Source: Nocardiopsis algeriensis
Lineage (GTDB): Bacteria > Actinomycetota > Actinomycetes > Streptosporangiales > Streptosporangiaceae
DNA length: 64,000 bases
Reading direction: 5' to 3'
Assembly (NCBI RefSeq): GCF_014203695.1
Contig: NZ_JACHJO010000001.1
Location: 378,369-442,368, forward strand
Positions 1 to 11,600 of the stretch are shown piece after piece. The translations under genes were made by a program, and so were the position numbers. Under the pieces are notes generated by a model, which had not been told where the DNA came from, searched no databases, and saw only the letters and a list, made by a program, of their open reading frames with translations. The stretch's first letter is position 1; the number at the start of each line of letters is the position of its first letter.

Positions 1-2469
1 CCGCTCCGCCGTCTCGGCCGGGCGGCCCAGGTATCCGTGCGCCAGTCCGACACCTGCCGCGTACACCTCGCCCACGACCCCGACCGGCACCCGACGCAAC
101 CGGCCGTCCAGCACATGCACCCGCTTGCCGGCCAAAGGCCGACCCACCGGCACGCGCTCTCCGTCGACGGAGTCGAGAGGAAGGGCGTTGGTGAAGATCA
201 TGGCCTCGACGGGCCCGTACCCGTGTACCAGCCGCACCTGCGGGAACGCCTCTCGGAACCGGCGCAGGTGCTCCACCGACGGCGCCTCGCCACCGGTCAT
301 CACCTGGCGCACACCCGCGAACACCTGCGGGTACTCGTCCAGCATCAGGTTGAAGAGTCCCGCCGACAGCCACAGCGTGGTCACCCCGTGCTTGGCCACC
401 AGGGACGCGATCAGCTCCGGGCGCGTGTGCCGGCCCGGCTGGAGCACACACCGCGCCCCGTTGAGCAGCGCTCCCCAGAACTCCAGCGCGAACGCGTCCC
501 ACGAGAGCAGAGCCGACTGCAACCACACCTGGTCCGCACCGAAGTCCGCGAAGTCCTGGCCCCGCAGCGTCCCCACCACCGCGCGATGCGGCACCAGCAC
601 ACCCTTGGGGCGCCCCGTCGAACCCGACGTGAACATCACACACAGGCCGTCCGCAGGCCCCGTCCCCGGCTCGGGGGCGCTGCCCGGCAGGCGGGAGATC
701 GCCTCGGCGTCGGCATCCACCAGGACCGGTTCGGATCCCGTCGGGACCCGGTCGGCCTCCTCCCGGCGCGTCACCACCGTGCGCACCCCGGCACTGCCGG
801 CCAGGGAGCGCAGCCGCTCGTCGGGAAACCCCGGGTCCAGCAGCAGATACGGCGTTCCCGCCTTCACCGCCGCCAGGACGCTGACAGCCAGGTCCGGCCC
901 GCGCTCCAGCAGGATCGCCACCACGTCACCCTTGACCGCTCCCCGCGCGAGGAGATGGTGCGCCAACCGGTTCGCCCGCTCGTCGAGCTCGGCGTAGGCC
1001 AACCGCTCCTCGCCGAACACCACCGCCACGGCGTCCGGAGCCTCCCGCACCCGCTCCCCGAACACCTCGGCAGCCGTCCGATCGCACACCCCGCTCCCAG
1101 TCGCGTTGAACTCGCGGAGCCTCGCCTCCTCCTCGGCGGTGAGGAGGTCGATGTCGCCGACGGCAATTCCGGGGGACGCGGCCACGGTGTCGAGGACCCG
1201 GACGAGGCGGGTGACGAAGCACTCCGCCGTCGTGTGGTCGAAGAGGTCGGTGGCGTACTCCAGTCCGCCCTCCAGACCTGCCGGGGAACCGTCTGCGGCG
1301 AAGGACTCGCCGAGGATGAACGTGAGGTCGAACTTGGCCATGCCGGTGCGGAAGGGCTCCTCCGCCACTTCCAGGCCGGGCAGGGACATCGTGCCGCCGG
1401 CGTTGTTCTGGAGGACGAGCATCACCTGGAAGAGCGGGTGGTGCGCGGTGGACCGGGCCGGGTTGAGGGCCTCGACCAGCCGGTCGAAGGGCAGGTCCTG
1501 GTGGGAGAAGGCCTCCAGGTCCGTCTCCCGCACCCGGTCCAGCAGTTCTCCGAAACCGGGGTTGCCCGAGGTGTCGGTGCGCAGCACCAGCGTGTTCACG
1601 AAGAACCCGACCAGGTCCTCGAGACCTTCGTCGTCACGCCCGGCCACGGGTGTGCCCAGGGGGATGTCCGAGCCCGCGCCCATCCGGTCCAGCAGCACCG
1701 ACAGCGCCGCCTGGAGGACCATGAACAGGGTGGCGTCGTGCTCCGCCGCCAGCCGCAGGAGGGCGCGGTGGGTCTCGGGTGCCAGGGCGATCGGGGCGAT
1801 ACCACCGCGGTAGCCGGCGACGGCGGGCCGGGGACGGTCGGTCGGCAGGTCCAGCACCTCGGGAAGGTCGCGCAGTGCGTGCTCCCAGTAGGAGATCTGC
1901 TCGGCCGCCAGGCTGTCGGGGTCGTCGGCGGAGCCGAGAACCTCTTCCTGCCAGAGGGCGTAGTCGGCGTACTGGACCTCCAGCGGCTCCCACCCCGGAG
2001 CCCGTCCGACCGCCCGGGCCCGGTAGGCCTCCTCCAGATCCCGCAGCAGCGGACCCATCGACCAGCCGTCACCCGCGATGTGGTGCAGCACCATCACCAG
2101 TACGTGCTCACGCTCCGACTCCCGCAGCAACCACCCCCGCACCGGGACCTCACACCCCAGGTCGAACACATGGCGCACCGCCTCGGCCACCCGCTCCGCC
2201 GACCCGCCCGCACCGACCTCCACCACCGGCAGCACAGGACGCGCCTCCCCCACCGGAAGCACCCGCTGGAACGGCTCACCGTCCACCGACGGAAACACCG
2301 TCCGCAACGCCTCGTGGCGCTCCACCACATCACCCAGCGCCGCCTCCAGCGCACCCGCATCCACCGCACCCGACAGACGCAGCACCACCGGAATGTTGTA
2401 CGTCGCACTCGGACCCTCCAACCGGTCCAAGAACCACAACCGCCGCTGAGCAAAAGAAAGGGGAAGCAT
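1..2469 (-). CDS. NRPS, second subunit of cluster (partial: C and most of A domain)
   Basis: Reading the minus strand from ATG 2469 gives a condensation domain that begins directly at its first core motif (MLPLSFAQRRLWFL), with HHIAGDGWS near residue 130. An adenylation domain follows (FTSGSTGRPKG, GYGPVEAMIF) and runs off the window edge at base 1. ATG 2469 is the only usable start, because the frame is closed by TGA at 2524-2526 and has no other ATG, GTG or TTG; the ribosome site is weak (AGGCGG). The protein therefore has no N-terminal linker or docking segment before the C domain, which is unusual. Aligned by hand to GrsA, the A pocket reads D-A-L-W-M-G-G-I-F, close to the valine-type code, so a branched or small aliphatic residue is likely. 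It is module 5 of the assembly line. Later domains are outside the window. Confidence 0.9.
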   Translation of the reverse strand, partial: MLPLSFAQRRLWFLDRLEGPSATYNIPVVLRLSGAVDAGALEAALGDVVERHEALRTVFPSVDGEPFQRVLPVGEARPVLPVVEVGAGGSAERVAEAVRHVFDLGCEVPVRGWLLRESEREHVLVMVLHHIAGDGWSMGPLLRDLEEAYRARAVGRAPGWEPLEVQYADYALWQEEVLGSADDPDSLAAEQISYWEHALRDLPEVLDLPTDRPRPAVAGYRGGIAPIALAPETHRALLRLAAEHDATLFMVLQAALSVLLDRMGAGSDIPLGTPVAGRDDEGLEDLVGFFVNTLVLRTDTSGNPGFGELLDRVRETDLEAFSHQDLPFDRLVEALNPARSTAHHPLFQVMLVLQNNAGGTMSLPGLEVAEEPFRTGMAKFDLTFILGESFAADGSPAGLEGGLEYATDLFDHTTAECFVTRLVRVLDTVAASPGIAVGDIDLLTAEEEARLREFNATGSGVCDRTAAEVFGERVREAPDAVAVVFGEERLAYAELDERANRLAHHLLARGAVKGDVVAILLERGPDLAVSVLAAVKAGTPYLLLDPGFPDERLRSLAGSAGVRTVVTRREEADRVPTGSEPVLVDADAEAISRLPGSAPEPGTGPADGLCVMFTSGSTGRPKGVLVPHRAVVGTLRGQDFADFGADQVWLQSALLSWDAFALEFWGALLNGARCVLQPGRHTRPELIASLVAKHGVTTLWLSAGLFNLMLDEYPQVFAGVRQVMTGGEAPSVEHLRRFREAFPQVRLVHGYGPVEAMIFTNALPLDSVDGERVPVGRPLAGKRVHVLDGRLRRVPVGVVGEVYAAGVGLAHGYLGRPAETAER

Positions 2470-2644
2470 GTCGACCCGCCTGTCGTCCCGCCTGCCGGCG
2501 TTCGCCTTCTGTTTCGCTTTCCCTCACGACACTAGGAACGGAAGCCGCTGCGCCTCGGCAGGTGGACGGGCAGGGTGGGCGGCAGTTGGGGTGTCCGACG
2601 TTCGCCGGGGTGGTGGGGCGAAGGGGCGGGGAACGCCCCGGACG

Positions 2645-2673
2645 GGCGGGGACACCGGTTCGGTGTCCCCGCC
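2645..2673 (-). terminator. Perfect 13-bp hairpin just after the four-module NRPS
   Basis: GGCGGGGACACCG, a 3-base loop, then CGGTGTCCCCGCC, lying 7 bases beyond the NRPS stop codon. There is no T-run, as is common for actinomycete terminators. It separates the two NRPS genes, so the downstream one may need read-through or its own promoter. Confidence 0.7.
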
Positions 2674-2680
2674 TGCCTGC

Positions 2681-5600
2681 TCAGAGCCGGACGCCCTGGC
2701 GGGTGCGCCGGCTCAGCTTGGGCCGGGCCCGCTTGGCGGGGGTCGCCTGACCGACCTTGTGGGCCAGTTCGGCGACGGTGGGGGTCTGGAAGAGGTCCTT
2801 GAGTGTGATCTCCACGCCCAGGGAGGAGCGGATGCGCGTCATGAGGCGTGCGGCCAGCAGGGAGTGCCCGCCCAGGTCGAAGAAGGAGTCGTCGATGGTC
2901 ACCGACTCCAACTCCAGGACCTCGGCGAACAGCCCGCACAGGACCTCCTCACGCGCATCGCGCGCAGCACGCCCCCGCGACAGCGCCCCGAAATCGGGCT
3001 CGGGCAGCGCACGCCGGTCCACCTTCCCGTTCGGGGTCAGCGGGATCCGGTCCACCACCACGACCACCGACGGCACCATGTGCTCGGGGAGCGCCTCGGC
3101 AGCCCGGGCCCGCAGCTCCACCGGCTCCAGGTCCGCCCCTGCTTCGGGGGCCGCGTAGGCCACCAGGCGCTTCTCCCCCACCGTGTCACCGTGGGCCACC
3201 ACCACGGCCGCCGCCACCTGCGGCAGCGCCGTGAACGCGGCCTCGACCTCGCCGGGTTCGATCCGGAAGCCGCGGATCTTCACCTGGCCGTCGGCACGGC
3301 CCACCACGACCAGATGGCCGTCCTCGGTCCACTTTCCCAGGTCACCGGTTCGGTAGATCCGCTCCCCCGGACCGCCGAACGGATCGGGCAGGAACCGCTC
3401 CGCCGTCTCGGTCGGACGCCCCAGGTATCCGTGCGCCAGTCCGACACCTGCGGCGTAGACCTCGCCGACCACGCCCACGGGGAGCGGGCGCAGCCGCTCG
3501 TCCAGCACATGCACCCGCTTGCCCGCCAGCGGGCCGCCCACCGGCACGCGGCCCTCGGTGACGGAGGAGAGGGTTCGTGCGTTGGTGAAGATCATCGCCT
3601 CGGCCGGCCCGTACCCGTGCACCAACCGCACCTGCGGGAACGCCTCCCGGAACCGGCGCAGATGCTCCACCGACGGCGCCTCACCACCCGTCATCACCTG
3701 GAGCACACCCGCGAACACCTGCGGGTACTCGTCCAGCAGCAGGTTGAAGAGTCCCGCCGACAACCACAGCGTCGTCACCGACTCGCGCACCACCAACTCG
3801 GCGATCCGACCCGGCTCCGGAGACCGCTCCGGCTGCAGCACACAGGCCGCGCCCGACAGCAGCGCACCCCAGAACTCCAGCACGAACCCGTCCCACGACA
3901 CCGGCGCACACTGCAACCACACCTGGCCAGGGGACAGATCCACGAAATCCTGGCCCAAGAACGTCCCCACCACCGCACGATGCGAGGTCAGCACACCCTT
4001 GGGACGCCCCGTCGAACCCGACGTGAAGATCACGCACGCACCGTCGGCGGGGTTCGCCCGGGCGTCGGGGACGCTGCCGGGCAGGTGGGAGATCGTCTCG
4101 GCGTCGGCATCCACCAGGACCGGCTCCTCTCCCGTGGGCACCCGGTCGGCCTCCTCGCTGCGTGTCACCACCGTGCGCACCCCGGCACTGCCGGCCAGGG
4201 AGCGCAGCCGCTCGTCGGGGAATCCCGGATCCAGGAGCAGGTACGGCGTTCCCGCCTTCACCGCCGCCAGGACCGACACCGCGAGATCGGGGCCGCGTTC
4301 CAGCAGGATCGCCACCACGTCACCCCTGGCCGTTCCCCTCGCGAGGAGATGGTGGGCCAACCGGTTCGCGCGCTCGTCCAGTTCGGCGTAGGTCAGCCGC
4401 TCCTCACCGAACACCACCGCCACCGCGCCCGGGCCCCGGCGGGCATGCTCCTCGAACACCTCCGCCATGGTCCGGTCGGCCGTCCCGCTCCCGGTGGCGT
4501 TCCACGCCTCCAGCGCGCGCCGGTCCTGCTCAGGCACCACGTCCATGCCGTGCACCGGTACACCGGTGTCCCGGACGATCTGCTCCAGCACCCGCACCAG
4601 CACACCGGCCAACCGGCGCACCGTCGACTCCTCGAACAGATCCACCGCATAACCCACACGACCGCGCAGACCGGAACCGTCCGACTCGAAGCCGATGCTC
4701 AGGTCGAATTTCGCGACGTCGAGGTCGTCGTCCAGATCCGGGGTCGCGGTGACGCCGGCGAGGTCGATCGCGTCGATGCCTCCGTGTCTGAGGGTGAGCA
4801 TGACCTGGAACAGCGGGTTGCGGCCCGCCGAACGCACCGGGTTCAGCTCCTCCACCAGCACGTCGAACGGCACGTCCCCGTGCTCCAGATCCACCAGGGC
4901 CCGATCCCGCACCCGACCCAGCAACTCACCCAGCGACGGATCCCCCGACACATCCACCCGGGAGACCACCGTGTTCACGAAGAACCCCACCAGGTCCTCC
5001 AGAGCACGGCCCGACCGCCCGGCCACCGGCGTGCCCAGCGGAATGTCCGGCCCCGCGCCCAACCGAGACAGCGCCACCGCCACCGCGGCCTGCAACACCA
5101 TGTGCAGCGTGCACCCGTGAACACGCGCCACCCGCTCCAACCTCTCGGCCATACCTTCAGGCAGGGAGATCGGCACGAACCCACCCCGGTGCGAAGCCAC
5201 CGCAGGACGCACCCGGTCCCACGGCAGAACCAGCTCCTCCGGAGCACCCTCCAGAGCCGTCCGCCAGTACTCCACCTGACGCGACAGCACACTTCCGCCG
5301 TCCTCGTCCGAACCCGCCCCGCCGGACGAGCCCAGCCATTCCCGCTGCCAGAGGGCGTAGTCGGCGTACTGGACCTCCAACGGCTCCCAGGCCGGCACCT
5401 GCCCAGCCACCCGGGCCCGGTAGGCCTCCTCCAGATCCCGCAACAGCGGACCCATCGAGGCACCATCGCCCGCGATGTGGTGCACCAGCAGCTCCAGACA
5501 CCACCCGCCGCCGACATCCTCGGACAACCGCGCCCGCACCGGCAGCTCCGCCGACAGGTCGAACCGGTGCCCGGAGAGCGGTGGGAAGGAGGGACCATCC

Positions 5601-8600
5601 GCGGCACGCGCGCATTCCAGTACGAGCATTTCGCGGGCCGGTCCGGGGTCGAGGATGTGCTGGTAGGGCTCGCCCTCGGTTTCCCGGAACACCGTACGCA
5701 GCGACTCGTGGCGCTCCACCACATCACCCAGCGCCGCCTCCAGCGCACCCGCATCCACCGCATCCGACAGGCGCAGCACCACCGGAATGTTGTACGTCGT
5801 GTTCGGACCCTCCAACCGGTCCAGGAACCACAACCGCCGCTGGGCATAGGACAGCGGAATCCGCTCCGGACGCTCCATATGCCGCGGCTGCGGACGCCGG
5901 CCGCCCTTGCGTCCCTCTTCCCCGAGGACTGCGGACAGCGCGGCCACCGTGGGATGGAGGAAGAGGTCCCGCAGACCGACTTCGGATCCGAACACCTCCC
6001 GCATCCGGGCGATGAGGCGTGCGGCCAGCAGGGAGTGCCCGCCCAGGTCGAAGAAGGAGTCGTCGATGGTCACCGACTCCAGCCCCAGGACCTCCGCGAA
6101 CAGCCCGCACAGGACCTCCTCACGCGCATCGCGCGCAGCACGCCCCCGCGACAGCGCCCCGAAATCAGGCTCCGGCAGCGCACGCCGGTCCAGCTTCCCG
6201 TTCGGGGTCAGCGGCAGCCGGTCCACCACCACGACCGCCGACGGCACCATGTGCTCGGGAAGGACCGCCGATGCCGACATCCGGACCTGGGCGGGGTCGA
6301 CCTCGGCCTCTCCCGCAGGAACGACGTAGGCGACGAGGCGCTTCTCGCCCACCGTGTCACCGTGGACGAGGACGGCTGCGTGGTCCACTCCGGCCGTGCC
6401 CGCGAGTGCGGTCTCGACCTCGCCGGGCTCGATCCGGAAACCGCGGATCTTCACCTGGCCGTCGGCGCGGCCCACCACCACCAGATGACCGTCCTCGGTC
6501 CACTTCCCCAGGTCACCGGTCCGGTACATCCGCTCGCCCGGAGCACCGAACGGATCGGGCAGGAACCGCTCCGCCGTCTCGGCCGGCCGGCCCAGATAAC
6601 CGTCGGCCAGGCCCACACCCGCCGCATACACCTCACCGGCCACGCCCACGGGGAGCGGGCGCAGCCGCTCGTCCAGCACGTACACCCGCTTGCCCGCCAG
6701 AGGCCGACCCACCGGCACGCGACCCTCGGGAACCTCCTCCACCGCCATCGCGTTGGTGAAGATCATCGCCTCGGCCGGCCCGTAGCCATGCACCAGCCGC
6801 ACCCGCGGGAACACCTCCCGGAACCGGCGCAGATGCTCCACCGACGGAGCCTCGCCACCCGTCATCACCTGACGTGCGTACGAGAAGGTGTCCGGGTGCT
6901 GGTCGAGGAGCAGGTTGAGCAGTCCCGCCGAGGCCCAGAGGGTCGTCACACGGTGCTGGACACACAGTTTCTCGATCAGTTCGGGCTCCGGGTTCCGTCC
7001 TGGTTGGAGGACACAGGCCGCGCCCGACAGCAGCGCGCCCCAGAACTCCAGCACGAACCCGTCCCACGACACCGGAGCACACTGCAACCACACCTGATCC
7101 GGAGACAGGTCCACGAAATCCTGGCCCAGGAATGTCCCCACCACCGCACGATGCGAGGTCAGCACACCCTTGGGACGCCCCGTCGAACCCGACGTGAAAA
7201 TCACCCCGAACGGATCCCCCGCCCCCACACCGGCATCCGGAGCCATCCCCGACCGCGACGCGATCACCTCCGCGTCGGCATCCACCAGGACCGGCTCCGC
7301 TCCCGTGGGCACCCGATCGGCCTCCTCCCGGCGTGTCACCACCATGCGCGCCCCGGCGCTGTCGGCCAGGGAGCGCAGCCGCTCGTCGGGGAATCCGGGG
7401 TCCAGGAGCAGGTACGGCGTTCCCGCCTTCACCGCCGCCAGGACCGACACCGCGAGATCGGGGCCGCGCTCCAGCAAGACCGCGGCAACCTCGCCCCGCG
7501 CGACCCCGCGCGCCACCAGGTGGTGGGCCAGCCGGTTCGCGCGCTCGTCGAGCTCGGCGTAGGTCAGCCGCTCCTCGCCGAACACCACCGCCACCGCACC
7601 CGGATCCCGGCGGGCATGCTCCTCGAACACCTCCGCCACCGTCCGGTCGGCCACCCCGGCCCCGGTGGCGTTCCACGCCTCCAACGCGGCTCGATCAGAA
7701 TCCGACACCACGTCCACCCCGTGCACCGACGCGCCGGTGTCCCGGACCATCTGCTCCAGCACCCGCACCAGCACACCGGCCAGCCGGCGCACCGTCGACT
7801 CCTCGAACAGATCCACCGCATAACCCACACGACCGCGCAGACCGGAACCGTCCGACTCGAAGGCGACAGTGAGGTCGAACTTGGCCGCGTCGACGGAGGT
7901 GTCGGCCTCGACCACCGCGCCGATCCCGCCCAGGTCGACGTCTCCGAAGGTGTCGTGTTCGAGGGTGAGCATGACCTGGAACAGCGGGTTGCGGCCCGCC
8001 GAACGCACCGGGTTCAACTCTTCCACCAGCACGTCGAACGGCACGTCCCCGTGCTCCAGATCCACCAGGGCCCGATCCCGCACCCGACCCAGCAACTCAC
8101 CCAGCGACGGATCCCCCGACACGTCCACCCGGGAGACCACCGTGTTCACGAAGAACCCCACCAGGTCCTCCAACACACCCTCACCCCGACCGGCCACCGG
8201 CGTACCCAGCGGAATGTCCGGCCCCGCGCCCAACCGCGACAGCGCCACCGCCACCGCGGCCTGCAACACCATGTGCAGCGTGCACCCGTGAACACGCGCC
8301 ACCCGCTCCAACCTCTCGGCCATACCTTCAGGCAGGGAGATCGGCACGAACCCACCCCGGTGCGAAGCCACCGCAGGACGCACCCGGTCCCACGGCAGAA
8401 CCAGCTCCTCCGGAGCACCCTCCAGAGCCGTCCGCCAGTACTCCACCTGACGCGACAGCACACTTCCGCCGTCCTCGTCCGAACCCGCCCCGCCGGACGA
8501 GCCCAGCCATTCCCGCTGCCAGAGGGCGTAGTCGGCGTACTGCACGGCGAGAGGAGCACGGTCGTCCGTGACGCCGGCGCGACGTGCCTCGTAGGCGCGA

Positions 8601-11600
8601 GTCAGGTCCCGCAGCAGCGGCCCCATCGAGGCGCCATCGCCCGCGATGTGGTGCACCAGCAGCTCCAGACACCACCCGCCGCCGACATCCTCGGACAACC
8701 GCGCCCGCACCGGCAGCTCCGCCGACAGGTCGAACCGGTACTCGGCCAGGGGGACCGAGATGTCGGTGTGCTCGCCCCGGTCGAGGACGAGCATCTCCCT
8801 TGCCCGATCGGTGTCGAGGATGTGCTGGTAGGGCTCGCCCTCGGCCTCGCGGAACACCGTGCGCAGCACCTCGTGCCGCTCCACCACATCACCCAGCGCC
8901 GCCTCCAGCACGCCGGCGTCCACCGTGCCCGACAGACGCAGCACCACCGGAATGTTGTACGTCGTGTTCGGCCCCTCCAACCGGTCCAGGAACCACAACC
9001 GCCGCTGGGCATAGGACAGCGGAATCCGCTCCGGACGCTCCATACGCCGCGGCTGCGGACGCCGGCCGTCCTTCCGTCCCCCTTCCCGGAGCATGGCAGC
9101 CAGTTCGGCGACGGTGGGGGTCTGGAAGAGGTCCTTGAGCGTGATCTCCACGCCCAGGGAGGAGCGGATGCGCGTCATGAGGCGTGCGGCCAGCAGGGAG
9201 TGCCCGCCCAGATCGAAGAACGAGTCGTCGATGGTCACCGACTCCAACTCCAGCACCTCCGCGAACAGCCCGCACAGGAGCTCCTCACGCGCATCGCGCG
9301 CAGCACGCCCCCGCGACAGCGCCCCGAAATCGGGCTCCGGCAGCGCACGCCGGTCCACCTTCCCGTTCGGGGTCAGCGGCAGCCGGTCCACCACCACGAC
9401 CGCCGACGGCACCATGTGCTCGGGAAGCACCGCCGACAGTTCGGACCGAAGCTCCGGACCGTCGATCCGGGGTGAGTCGTCAGCAGGTACGGCGTATCCG
9501 ACCAGCCGCCTGTCACCGGAGCTGTCCTCGTGCACGGTCACCACGCCTGCGGCCACCTGGGGCAGCGCGGCGAGTGCGGTCTCGATCTCGCCGGGCTCGA
9601 TCCGGAAGCCGCGGATCTTCACCTGGCCGTCGGCGCGGCCCACCACCACCAGATGACCGTCCTCGGTCCACTTCCCCAGGTCACCGGTCCGGTACATCCG
9701 CTCCCCCGGACCGCCGAACGGATCCGGCAGGAACCGCTCCGCCGTGGCCACCGGCTGACCCAGATAACCGTCGGCCAGACCCACACCCGCCGCATACACC
9801 TCGCCCACGACCCCGACCGGCACCTGCCGCAACCGGCCGTCCAGCACGTACACCCGCTTGCCCGCCAGAGGCCGACCCACCGGCACTCGGCCCTCGGAAA
9901 CCTCCTCCACCGCCATCGCGTTGGTGAAGATCATCGCCTCGGCCGGCCCGTACCCGTGCACCAACCGCACCGGCGGGAAAGCCTCCCGGAACCGGCGCAG
10001 ATGCTCCACCGACGGCGCCTCACCACCCGTCATCACCTGGCGCACACCCGAAAACACCCGCGGATACTCATCCAGCAACAGGTTGAACAACCCCGCCGAC
10101 AACCACAGCGTCGTCACCGACTCGCGCACCACCAACTCGGCGATCCGACCCGGCTCCGGAGACCGCTCCGGCTGCAGCACACAGGCCGCCCCCGACAGCA
10201 GCGCACCCCAGAACTCCAGCACGAACCCGTCCCACGACACCGGAGCACACTGCAACCACACCTGATCCGGAGACAGATCCACGAAATCCTGGCCCAGGAA
10301 AGTCCCCACCACCGCACGATGCGAGGTCAGCACACCCTTGGGACGCCCCGTCGAACCCGACGTGAAAATCACCCCGAACGGATCCCCCGCCCCCACACCG
10401 GCATCCGGAGCCGCCCCCGACCGCGACGCGATCACCTCCGCGTCGGTGTCCACGAGAACGGGGGCATGGGCGGTGACCACCCTGTCCGCGAACAGTTCGC
10501 GTCCGATGACGTAGCGGGTGTTCGCGCTCTCCGCCAGGGAGCGCAGCCGCTCGTCGGGGAACCCCGGGTCCAGGAGCAGGTACGGCGTTCCCGCCTTCGC
10601 AGCGGCGAGGACACCGACGGCCAGGTCCGGCCCGCGTTCCAGCAGGATCGCCACCACGTCACCCTTGGCCGCTCCCCGCGCGAGGAGGTGGTGCGCCAGC
10701 CGGTTCGCGCGCTCGTCGAGCTCGGCGTAGGTCAGCCGCTCCTCGCCGAACACCACCGCCACCGCACCCGGATCCCGGCGGGCATGCTCCTCGAACACCT
10801 CCGCCACCGTCCGGTCGGCCACCCCGCTCCCGGTGGCGTTCCACGCCTCCAACGCGGCTCGATCAGAATCCGACACCACGTCCATACCGTGCACCGACGC
10901 ACTGGTGTCCCGGACCATCTGCTCCAGCACCCGCACCAGCACACCGGCCAGCCGGCGCACCGTCGACTCCTCGAACAGATCCACCGCATAACCCACACGG
11001 CCCCGGAGTGCTCCGGCGGAGGTCCGGGAGAAGGACAGCTCCAGGTCGAACTTGGCGATGTCGTAGCCGGGGTCCAGTTCCGGCAGGGCGGAGGTGCCGC
11101 CGAGGTCCAGGGGCACCAGGGTGTCGTGTTCGAGGGTGAGCATGACCTGGAACAGCGGGTTGCGGCCCGCCGAACGCACCGGATTCAGCTCCTCCACCAG
11201 CACATCGAACGGCACGTCCCCGTGCTCCAGATCCACCAAGGCCCGATCCCGCACCCGACCCAGCAACTCACCCAGCGACGGATCCCCCGACACATCCACC
11301 CGGGAGACCACCGTGTTCACGAAGAACCCCACCAGGTCCTCCAGAGCACGGCCCGACCGCCCGGCCACCGGCGTGCCCAGGGGGATGTCCGGCCCCGCGC
11401 CCAACCGAGACAGCGCCACCGCCACCGCGGCCTGCAACACCATGTGCAGCGTGCACCCGTGCGCACGCGCCACCCGTTCGAGAGCCGCACCCACCTCGTC
11501 GGGCAGAGCCAGCGGTACGAACCCGCCCCGGTGCGAGGCCACCGCGGGACGCACCCGGTCCCACGGCAGAGCCAACTCCTCCGGAGCACCCTCCAGAGCG

